Of a DNA stretch of 13,329 bases, positions 7,161 to 13,329 are shown piece by piece. The position numbers were made by a program, and so were the translations under genes. Numbering within the stretch: position 1 is the first letter of the stretch; each line of letters begins with the position of its first letter. The notes under the pieces were generated by a model. That model made no database searches. It saw only the letters and a list, made by a program, of their open reading frames with translations, and had not been told where the DNA came from. Source of the DNA: an uncultured Clostridia bacterium (lineage in GTDB: Bacteria > Bacillota_A > Clostridia > TANB77 > CAG-508); contig CATKFT010000130.1 of the NCBI GenBank assembly GCA_949747745.1, forward strand, positions 1-13,329, given 5' to 3'.

Positions 7161-8774
7161 TTAACCTGTCCCCAAGCCCCGCCAAGTTGTTAAAAGTTGA
7201 GAGTAAACTCCTGATGCCTCTGCACAACTTGGAGAACACAAAAGAGTTGATACATCACCAGATGGAACATATATATTATGAGGTCCGCTAGCCACACTCC
7301 ATGTGTCAGTACCAGCAACATATCCGCAGTTATCTCTTGGATAAGTCTGATATCCAAATCCATTTACTATTTTGCAAGAAAGCACATTGTTCCCTTTCCA
7401 CGCATTATATGATTTCATTAACATCTCAATGCTCGAACCACCAATAGCATATTTAGCTTGCTCACTTTTATAATCACTCCATTCAGCTGGATCACATAAC
7501 CATAATGCTGCCCCCTCACTATTATTGTCTATTGATTGTGAATTTGCACTATCTCTCCACATAGGATTCATTTGTTTCATCAGCTCTGCATTGTCACTAG
7601 ATTTGTGACTTCCATGGCCTGTACCTGAATAACTACCTCCATGATCTCTTTTTAAATATATTGTTCCTTCTCCATCTCCAAAATAGTTACTTGAGTCTTC
7701 ACAATAAAAAATCCTCCAAGTTCCACCAGCTGTTGGTGTGTAATCAATTATTCTTGTTCCAATGTAATTTTTAAAATTAGATGCATTAACTAATTCTTTT
7801 GCTTGTGCTATCGTCAACGCGTCTATTGTCTTCACTTCTACTATTTTTTCTTCTGACATATTATCACAATTATCTATTGCCTTTATTGATATTGTATATT
7901 TCTTTTCTGCTGTTGCTATTATCTCAACTAGTTTACCTTTTTCAAATGTTCCTGCTCTTTGTTTTTCTGGTATTCCTGCAAGTGTTATATCTTCTGTTGA
8001 ACTTATTATATAATTAAATTGTTTTAACCCACTTTCATTATCTGTTCCATTAGCTGTAAACAGTATTTTCATTCCTTCTGTTTTTGCATCAATACTTTCT
8101 ATTATTGGTACAATGTTGTCCACTCTTACTTGTACTTGAATTTGTTTTTCGTTTGATTTTCTATTACTATCTTGAGCATTTATTACAATTGTTGTACTAT
8201 TTGTTATATTGTCTATAGTATATTTTCCTTCTTCATCTATATTAAAATCGGTTATTTCTATTTCACCATTTCTAGCCGATACATTTGTTATTGTTCCTCC
8301 ACTATATGTTTTTATTGTTCCACTTATACAAGCTGTTCCTTCTGATTCTTTTACCCACCCATCATTTCCACTTAATACAGCTGTAATTACTACTCCATCA
8401 GCTTTTCCAACATAATCAACAACTTTTGGAACACTTCTATCTATTTCAAAAATATATCCTTCTACTATTACATTTTGCAAGTTTGTATCAGGTTTTTCTT
8501 TTGGTAATTCTTCACCTATTTTGCTTATTTTAATTGATAATTGCTCATCAGTTAATTCTCCCTCATATTTTTGTATTTCTGCATCACTTAAAACTAATTC
8601 TAATACTTCTTGTGCATTTTTTTGAGAATATCTATCTGTTGCATCTTTTGCTGTTTTAAATATTCCCCTTTCTCCAAGTGTTAGATTTAGTGTCACTCCT
8701 GCTAGTATTAATAGTACTATTATTGTTATCATTAGTGCTATTAGTGTTATTGCTCTTTCTTTTGTTTTTCTCAT
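7161..8774 (-). CDS. Prepilin-like multidomain surface protein (537 aa)
   Basis: The N-terminus is a class III prepilin-like anchor: basic residues 1-7, then AITLIALMITIIVLLILAGVTL (residues 8-29), with no Glu at the usual fifth position and no Gly before the expected cleavage. A helical segment follows (35-100). Residues about 125-215 and 218-316 look like two Ig-like beta domains, the second after VDNIVP and containing DNESG. From about 320 a distinct domain begins (AKELVNASNFKNYIG, TWRIFYCED, ALWLCDPAEW, KYAIGGSSIEMLMKSYN, WSVASGPH) with six cysteines at 358, 427, 467, 483, 513 and 517. By memory this resembles a C-terminal domain common in uncultured Clostridia surface proteins. It probably acts outside the cell in adhesion; no enzyme motif is seen. 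The ATG at 8774 has AAAAGGAG nine bases upstream. The C-terminal third is visibly less AT-rich and the last residues (TTWRGLGTG) may come from a repeat. Confidence 0.75.
   Translation of the reverse strand: MRKTKERAITLIALMITIIVLLILAGVTLNLTLGERGIFKTAKDATDRYSQKNAQEVLELVLSDAEIQKYEGELTDEQLSIKISKIGEELPKEKPDTNLQNVIVEGYIFEIDRSVPKVVDYVGKADGVVITAVLSGNDGWVKESEGTACISGTIKTYSGGTITNVSARNGEIEITDFNIDEEGKYTIDNITNSTTIVINAQDSNRKSNEKQIQVQVRVDNIVPIIESIDAKTEGMKILFTANGTDNESGLKQFNYIISSTEDITLAGIPEKQRAGTFEKGKLVEIIATAEKKYTISIKAIDNCDNMSEEKIVEVKTIDALTIAQAKELVNASNFKNYIGTRIIDYTPTAGGTWRIFYCEDSSNYFGDGEGTIYLKRDHGGSYSGTGHGSHKSSDNAELMKQMNPMWRDSANSQSIDNNSEGAALWLCDPAEWSDYKSEQAKYAIGGSSIEMLMKSYNAWKGNNVLSCKIVNGFGYQTYPRDNCGYVAGTDTWSVASGPHNIYVPSGDVSTLLCSPSCAEASGVYSQLLTTWRGLGTG
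7182..7232. repeat. 9-bp inverted repeat at the 3' end of the surface-protein gene
   Basis: CCAAGTTGT at 7182-7190 is the exact reverse complement of ACAACTTGG at 7224-7232, with 33 bases between. It lies within the last codons of the gene, beside a GC-rich stretch ending in GGGGACAGG on the minus strand. Confidence 0.4.
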
Positions 8775-9031
8775 ATCCCTATTCTCCTTTTTACTTATTT
8801 CCTTATATTCTATATTTAGTAATATTATATTTCAATAAAAAGGTAAAATATTGCTTATCATAACTATACATATTCTATTTTCAATAATATATATTTCATA
8901 ATTTTATTCCAAAAAACAACTTACATGTTAAAATATATTTCATTAAAAAAACATATTTAATATGTATTGCAAAATAATTATATGAATAAATATTTTTCTT
9001 TTTAATATACATATTACGAGGTGTATTAAAT
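8775..9031. other. Divergent intergenic region
   Basis: 257 very AT-rich bases separate the divergent surface-protein and peptidase genes and must hold promoters for both. TATAAT occurs on the minus strand at 8829-8824, but no good -35 box stands 16-18 bases from it. On the plus strand TTGCAA near 8967 lacks a good partner. I see no RNA gene or riboswitch. Confidence 0.4.
9018..9023 (+). promoter_or_regulatory. Ribosome binding site deciding the TTG start at 9032
   Basis: GAGGTG stands eight bases before TTG at 9032. The TTG opens directly into a basic stretch and a membrane segment, so it is the most likely start. Confidence 0.65.
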
Positions 9032-10126
9032 TTGCTAATTAAATCTATTAAAATAAATAAATCCTATCTAATTTTTAGTATTATATGTTTTGTTATTATA
9101 TCAGCAATTCTTGCTGTTTCTATTATATATCCATTTTCTCTTCCTGCTAATTCTAATAATTTAATTTGGACTAATACTATAGATAATACTACTGTAACAG
9201 AAAAAAAGAAATACATTAAATGGGTAGATTTTAATGTTACTTATGATGTATTAGACAAGACATCTAGATTTGATATTAATTCTCACTCTAATAATGAGCC
9301 CATAAAATATAATTGGATAGAATTAATTTCATATCTTGCTTGCAAATATGGGGGAAATTTTAAAAAATTTAAACAAAATGATTTAATAGAATTAACAAAT
9401 AAATTAAAAAATGGCTCTACTACAGAAGATTTAACTAAAAATTTGAAAAACTACTCTTATTATTATGAAGCTTATGATGCAATTTTACATGAATTTATTG
9501 GCGAATACGAGGTTGAATTGCCTGACGATTCTGGAACAGAAAATAAAATTTATACTAAAAAATATGGTGTAAAAGCATTTTTACCTATTGCTAAAAATTA
9601 CAGCTTTAATCATTATGACGATTTTGGAAATGCTCGTTCATATGGTTTTAAAAGAGTTCATCTTGGAAATGATTTAATGGGAAGTATTGGTACCCCTATT
9701 ATTGCAGTAGAATCTGGAACTATTGAAGCACTAGGTTGGAACCAATATGGCGGTTGGAGAATTGGAATTAGAAGTTTTGATAAAAAACGATATTACTATT
9801 ATGCTCATTTAAGAAAAGATCATCCATATAATAATGAACTTTATGAGGGTAAAGTAGTTAAAGCTGGAGATGTTATAGGATACCTCGGTATGACTGGATA
9901 TAGTACAAAAGAAAATGTAAATAATATAAACATCCCTCATTTACATTTTGGAATGCAACTTATTTTTGATGAATCTCAAAAAGATGGCGTTAACCAAATT
10001 TGGATTGATGTTTACCAAATTATTGAATTTCTAAGAAAAAATAAATCAGAAGTAGTTCGAGAAAATAATGCTACTAAAGATTATTATAGAAAATATGATA
10101 TTATTGACCCTAATTTTATAGAATAA
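9032..10126 (+). CDS. Membrane-anchored M23 (LytM/Gly-Gly endopeptidase-type) peptidase
   Basis: A predicted extracellular peptidoglycan hydrolase, or a regulator of one, held by an N-terminal membrane anchor (residues about 12-34, after a basic start). Residues 60-180 form a spacer without a recognised motif. The M23 domain occupies about 178-330. Visible metal-site residues are H210 and D214 (in VHLGNDLMG) and H305 of PHLHFGM (H303, H305), plus H259 in YYYYAHLR. The family strands TPIIAVESGTIEALGW and VKAGDVIGYLGMTG are present, so all four catalytic-site residues of an active M23 enzyme appear intact. The start is TTG. It is followed after 84 bases by a polysaccharide deacetylase gene on the same strand with no terminator between, which suggests a two-gene cell-wall or spore-envelope unit. 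The exact bond cleaved is not known. Confidence 0.88.
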   Translation: MLIKSIKINKSYLIFSIICFVIISAILAVSIIYPFSLPANSNNLIWTNTIDNTTVTEKKKYIKWVDFNVTYDVLDKTSRFDINSHSNNEPIKYNWIELISYLACKYGGNFKKFKQNDLIELTNKLKNGSTTEDLTKNLKNYSYYYEAYDAILHEFIGEYEVELPDDSGTENKIYTKKYGVKAFLPIAKNYSFNHYDDFGNARSYGFKRVHLGNDLMGSIGTPIIAVESGTIEALGWNQYGGWRIGIRSFDKKRYYYYAHLRKDHPYNNELYEGKVVKAGDVIGYLGMTGYSTKENVNNINIPHLHFGMQLIFDESQKDGVNQIWIDVYQIIEFLRKNKSEVVRENNATKDYYRKYDIIDPNFIE

Positions 10127-10210
10127 TTAATTATATAAACTCTAAATATATTACTTCATAGAAGCAAACTGCAAAATATACTTACATATTTAATAAAGGA
10201 TGATCTTTAT

Positions 10211-11065
10211 ATGATTAAATTTACTGTTTTAAAATTAAATTATAAGCTAATTTCCGTTTTTCTTATTTTAATATTAGTACTGTCCTCTATATTCATCTAT
10301 AATAATGTTAATGCTAATTTATCTTCTAGCATAAAAGTGCCTATTATTATGTATCATAGCATTTTGAAATCAAAAAGTGGTGATTATATTGTACATCCTG
10401 ATGTTTTAGAAAAAGATTTATTATATATTAAAGAACATGGATATGAAACAATTACTATAAGTAATTTAATAGATTATGTTTATGAAAATAAACCATTACC
10501 TAATAAGCCTATTATAATCACATTTGATGATGGACATTATAATAACCTAACTTATGTTTTGCCACTTCTAAAAAAATATAATATGAAAGCAGTTATTTCT
10601 ATAGTTGGAAAATATACAGATACTTTTACAAAAACTGATGAAGCAAACCCAAACTATGGTTATCTACGTTGGAAAGATATAAATGAACTTATATCATCTA
10701 ATCTTGTAGAATTTCAAAATCATACATTTGATTTACATGAAATAGGCTCAAGGAAAGGTTGCATGAAAAAACATAATGAAACAAAAGAACATTATTCAAA
10801 TCTACTTTCAAATGATATATTAAAATTGCAAGAAGAATTTAAGGTTAATACAAATTACTCTCCAAACACATTTACTTATCCATTTGGTGCAATTAGTAAT
10901 GATTCTATAAATATTATAAAAAACTTAGGTTTTAAAGCAAGTCTTTCCTGTGAGAGTGGTGTTAATAATATAACAAAAGATAAAAATCGCCTTTATAACC
11001 TAAAAAGAAATAATAGAACAAGTAATATTTCTCGTGAACAATTTTTTAAAAAGTTATTAGATTAA
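10211..11065 (+). CDS. Membrane-anchored polysaccharide deacetylase (NodB/CE4 family)
   Basis: Removes acetyl groups from N-acetylated sugars such as peptidoglycan or other cell-surface glycans; the substrate cannot be told from sequence. A basic start and hydrophobic residues 13-30 form a signal or anchor. VPIIMYHS (43-50) is typical of the extracellular subfamily. The CE4 motifs are present: TFDDG (104-108, D106 and D107), the zinc histidines H171 and H176 in NHTFDLH, and YPFG (223-226) in motif 3. The 284-residue length is normal. The ATG at 10211 has AAAGGA about ten bases upstream. It follows the M23 gene and is closed by an AT-rich hairpin with a long T-run, so the two genes probably form one transcript for envelope remodelling. 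Confidence 0.9.
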   Translation: MIKFTVLKLNYKLISVFLILILVLSSIFIYNNVNANLSSSIKVPIIMYHSILKSKSGDYIVHPDVLEKDLLYIKEHGYETITISNLIDYVYENKPLPNKPIIITFDDGHYNNLTYVLPLLKKYNMKAVISIVGKYTDTFTKTDEANPNYGYLRWKDINELISSNLVEFQNHTFDLHEIGSRKGCMKKHNETKEHYSNLLSNDILKLQEEFKVNTNYSPNTFTYPFGAISNDSINIIKNLGFKASLSCESGVNNITKDKNRLYNLKRNNRTSNISREQFFKKLLD

Positions 11066-11072
11066 TACTGTT

Positions 11073-11110
11073 ATTGTTTATTTAAACAATTTTTATAATT
11101 TTTTTATATT
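11073..11110 (+). terminator. Terminator after the deacetylase gene
   Basis: ATTGTTT (11073-11079) pairs with AAACAAT (11084-11090) around a 4-base loop and is followed at once by TTTTTATAATTTTTTTAT. The stem is AT-rich and short, but the position and T-run are right. Confidence 0.5.
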
Positions 11111-11125
11111 TATTCTCATTTTTAC

Positions 11126-11152
11126 TTGAATTTATTTTATATTTGATATAGT
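11126..11152 (+). promoter_or_regulatory. Possible promoter for the DUF4912 gene
   Basis: TTGAAT (11126-11131) and TATAGT (11147-11152) are 15 bases apart, shorter than ideal. They lie 43 bases before the gene and after a terminator. Confidence 0.35.
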
Positions 11153-11194
11153 ATTTATATATCTAATTTACAAGTACCAAGGAGGAAATTTATA

Positions 11195-12466
11195 ATGCCA
11201 AAAAAAGCAAAAGAAACAAAAGAAGAAATACCAGTAAAAAATACTAAGAAAGATACAAATAAATCTGTTGCAAAAGTAATTGCTAATACTACTAAAAATG
11301 CAAATATTACACATGTATCTGACAGTAAACCTTCTGGTACAAAAACAGCTAAAAAATCTGTTAAATCAAATAAAGACTTAAATAAAGAAATTGTTAAAGA
11401 AGCAAAATCTACTACAAAGTTAAAAAAATCATCTTCTGTTTCAAATACATTATCAAAAACTAGTAAAACTAATAAACCAAAAAAAGTAGAACTTAAATCT
11501 GTTAGTAATGAAGAAACTAAATCTGTTAAAATAGATAAACCTAAAAAAGCTGTAAAAGCGACTAAATCTAATGATAATACAGAAACTAAATCTACTAAAA
11601 TATCAAAAACAGATAAAACTAAAAAATCTACTAAATCGGTTAAATCTAATGTTAATATAGAAACTAAGCCTACTAAAATATCAAAAACAGATAAAACTAA
11701 AAAATCTACTAAATCAGTTAAATCTAATGCTGATATAGAAACTATGCCTACTAAAATATCAAAAACAGATAAAACTAAAAAATCTACTAAATCAGTTAAA
11801 TCTAATGTTGATATAGAAACTAAGCCTACTAAAATAGCTAAAACTAAAAAAGATACTAAATCTAATTTGGTATCTGTGATAGAATATTATGACCTTCCTT
11901 ATAGATATAATCAAACTGTTGTAAAAGTACTTGCACAAACCCCCTCTATGTTATTTGTTTATTGGGATATTTCAGATAGTGATAGAAAAAATTTTGAACA
12001 ATACTATGGAAACGACTTCTTTAGTAAAACTAAACCTGTATTAATAATACATAACGAAACCATGAACTATTCTTTTGAAATTGAAATAAATGATTTTGCA
12101 AATTCATGGTATCTACATGTTAATGATGCAGATTGTAAATATGTAATAGAATTAGGTAGACGTCCTTTACCTCATGTTTCTACTGTTAGTGCAAACTATA
12201 TTTATATTTCTTCTTCAAATGAAATGACATCACCTAATAACCATATTCTATTTGAAAAATTTAACCCAAATGTAACATATAAAAATACAAAAAACGGAAA
12301 TACCTTAACAAAAGATTTTTCCAACATTGCAAATTATAAAAATATGCAATCAATATATAATATATATGACCTATATAAAACAATATATAAAGATGATTTA
12401 TTTTATGAAATTACAAATGAAGATTTAACAAATCCATCTTCATTATCTTCCTCTAGTTTTAAATAA
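11195..12466 (+). CDS. DUF4912 protein with long lysine-rich repeat N-terminus (423 aa)
   Basis: Residues 1-225 are low in complexity and very rich in Lys, Thr and Ser, hence strongly basic and probably unstructured. They include three tandem 26-residue units (133-210) with the core KISKTDKTKKSTKSVKSN, and a partial fourth. Residues about 228-355 match DUF4912: YYDLPYRYNQT, a MLFVYWDIS strand, WYLHVN, CKYVIELG and a late TSPNN. DUF4912 genes are commonly found next to GH57 DUF1957 genes, as here, and are thought to act in glycogen or other glucan metabolism; the domain itself has no proven activity that I know. The ATG at 11195 has AAGGAGG seven to eight bases upstream. No signal peptide is seen, so it is probably cytoplasmic. 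The basic tail could bind nucleic acid or an acidic polymer; that is a guess. Confidence 0.85.
   Translation: MPKKAKETKEEIPVKNTKKDTNKSVAKVIANTTKNANITHVSDSKPSGTKTAKKSVKSNKDLNKEIVKEAKSTTKLKKSSSVSNTLSKTSKTNKPKKVELKSVSNEETKSVKIDKPKKAVKATKSNDNTETKSTKISKTDKTKKSTKSVKSNVNIETKPTKISKTDKTKKSTKSVKSNADIETMPTKISKTDKTKKSTKSVKSNVDIETKPTKIAKTKKDTKSNLVSVIEYYDLPYRYNQTVVKVLAQTPSMLFVYWDISDSDRKNFEQYYGNDFFSKTKPVLIIHNETMNYSFEIEINDFANSWYLHVNDADCKYVIELGRRPLPHVSTVSANYIYISSSNEMTSPNNHILFEKFNPNVTYKNTKNGNTLTKDFSNIANYKNMQSIYNIYDLYKTIYKDDLFYEITNEDLTNPSSLSSSSFK
11591..11845 (+). repeat. 78-bp in-frame tandem repeat in the DUF4912 gene
   Basis: Units start at 11591, 11669 and 11747 and are nearly identical over their full 78 bases. 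A fourth, begun at 11825, diverges after about 12 bases, and a degenerate half-unit precedes the first. The period is a multiple of three, so changes in copy number would keep the frame. Confidence 0.9.
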
Positions 12467-12484
12467 TAATAAAATCTAACAAAA

Positions 12485-12530
12485 GGGCGTAATTAGGTAT
12501 AACCAATAACGCCCATAAATTTATTTTTAT
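12485..12530 (+). terminator. Terminator after the DUF4912 gene
   Basis: GGGCGT (12485-12490) pairs with ACGCCC (12509-12514). Further pairing (ATT/AAT and GGT/ACC) continues inward past one mismatch and one bulge. A T-rich run (12519-12530) follows. The GC-rich stem stands out in this AT-rich context. Confidence 0.7.
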
Positions 12531-12606
12531 AAATTACTAAATTTAAACTAGAAGATTATACTATAAAAAATTTTTCAAAAGACAATTATAGAACAGGAGA
12601 AAATTT

Positions 12607-13266
12607 ATGAATAAAGAACGCGGTTATGTAAGTTTTGTCTTACATGCACATTTACCTTTTGTACATCACCCAGAAAGTGAGAATTATTTAGAAGAAGATT
12701 GGCTTTATGAGGCAATTTCTGAAACATATATACCATTATTAACTAATTTTCAAAAATTAGTAGATGAACATGTTGATTTCAGAATCACAATGTCTCTTAC
12801 CCCACCGCTTCTTTCAATGCTTGATAATAAAATGCTACAAAAAAGATATATTAAATACTTAAAAAAGCATATTGAACTTTCAAAAAAGGAACTTAATAGA
12901 ACTAAATATGATGAAAGACTAAATTCATTATCTAAATATTATTTTGACAGATATTCAAATGATTTACATTTATTTAAAGATGTATATAATTGCAACTTAA
13001 TAAATGCTTTTAAACATTTCCAAGATATTGGTGTTTTAGAAATTATTACATGTGGTGCAACACATGGGTACTTCCCTATTTTGTACGTAAATGAGAAAAC
13101 AGTAAAAGCACAAATTGCAGTAGGAGTACAAACTTATGAAAAATATTTTGGAAGAAAACCTCGTGGAATTTGGCTTCCTGAGTGTGGCTATGTTCCAGAA
13201 GCAGACAAATATTTAAAAGAATTTGGTATACAATACATTATAACCGAATCACATGGAATTTTATAA
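12607..13266 (+). CDS. GH57 family 1,4-alpha-glucan branching-type enzyme (DUF1957), N-terminal part; frame breaks at 13264
   Basis: The N-terminal 219 residues of a GH57 enzyme of the branching-enzyme subgroup, which builds alpha-1,6 branches in glycogen-like glucans. Motifs in order: VLHAHLPFVHHPE (11-23, with H13 and H15), EDWLYEAISETYIPLL (30-45), ITMSLTPPLLSML, ITCGATHGYFPIL (147-159), and GIWLPECGY (187-195) with the expected catalytic nucleophile E192. The family is over 500 aa, so the catalytic acid and C-terminal helical domain lie beyond the window. After the conserved ESHGIL a TAA stop appears at 13264; the other two frames stay open to the window edge, but neither shows a recognisable family sequence. 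This may be a real frameshift, an insertion or a sequence error, and it does not have the CGG form. The ATG at 12607 has AGGAGA about seven bases upstream. Confidence 0.88.
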   Translation: MNKERGYVSFVLHAHLPFVHHPESENYLEEDWLYEAISETYIPLLTNFQKLVDEHVDFRITMSLTPPLLSMLDNKMLQKRYIKYLKKHIELSKKELNRTKYDERLNSLSKYYFDRYSNDLHLFKDVYNCNLINAFKHFQDIGVLEIITCGATHGYFPILYVNEKTVKAQIAVGVQTYEKYFGRKPRGIWLPECGYVPEADKYLKEFGIQYIITESHGIL

Positions 13267-13329
13267 AGGACAAAGAATATGTGCCAATGAAGAAAAAAGA
13301 AATGGCACAAGTTTTAATGGTGCCCAAAG

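Noticed and set aside
7799..8863. Plus-strand leucine-rich open frames opposite the surface-protein gene
   Set aside because: Poly-Leu/Ser composition results from reading the antisense of Asn/Lys/Glu-rich coding sequence; no ribosome sites.
8958..9015. AATATGTAT / ATACATATT inverted repeat in the divergent intergenic region
   Set aside because: Low-complexity AT sequence makes such matches likely by chance.
13280..13329. Start of a group II intron (GTGCC hairpin) explaining the GH57 break
   Set aside because: The bases after GTGCC do not follow the usual intron 5' consensus and the window ends too soon to test.

Overview
The window is strongly AT-rich DNA with Gram-positive style ribosome binding sites (AGGAGG and close variants). 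Its gene set (pgsA, valS, recG, a Spo0A-C-like protein, a class III prepilin-like surface protein, DUF4912 plus GH57) points to an uncultured, low-GC, probably gut-dwelling Clostridia-type Bacillota. This placement is an inference from gene content and composition.

Layout. Bases 1-8774 are all minus-strand genes. Read in their own direction they are: a prepilin-like multidomain surface protein (8774-7161); a remnant-filled gap with a near-consensus promoter; an unrecognised 150-aa protein (6881-6429) closed by a good hairpin terminator; recG (6324 to about 4269); a 158-aa protein resembling the DNA-binding domain of Spo0A (4162-3686); a perfect 11-bp palindrome next to a near-consensus promoter; then a compact run of a small membrane protein (3550-3347), a 69-residue small protein (3312-3103), valS (3113-425) and pgsA (402 to past the window edge). 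Bases 9032-13329 are plus-strand genes: a membrane-anchored M23 peptidase-like protein, a membrane-anchored polysaccharide deacetylase, a lysine-rich repeat protein with a DUF4912 domain, and the front part of a GH57/DUF1957 glucan branching-type enzyme.

Main observation. recG and valS, both housekeeping genes, are interrupted four times, plus a fifth time at the very end of recG. All five interruptions have the same form: in the coding strand an extra C stands between a T-ending codon and a GGA glycine codon, giving NNT-CGG-A. Skipping one base at each CGG joins the pieces into a full-length ValRS (895 aa) and RecG (683 aa), with HMGH/KMSKT, Walker A and DEQH motifs intact. One site lies inside the RecG Walker A motif and another inside DEQHRFG. 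Neither valS nor recG has an in-frame CGG anywhere else. This is either systematic +1 recoding at a rare or unassigned CGG codon followed by A, or a very unusual systematic sequencing or consensus error; the sequence alone cannot decide.

Other themes. The left half is information processing and lipid synthesis. The right half is cell envelope and polysaccharide work (peptidoglycan hydrolase-like protein, carbohydrate deacetylase, glucan enzyme). The middle (about 6350-8774) looks like a variable region: a mosaic surface protein with a more GC-rich C-terminal domain, a short duplicated scrap of that domain downstream, a GGGGACAGG end reminiscent of REP/RAYT-type repeats, and an orphan gene. 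The GH57 frame is broken near the right edge in a way that does not match the CGG pattern.
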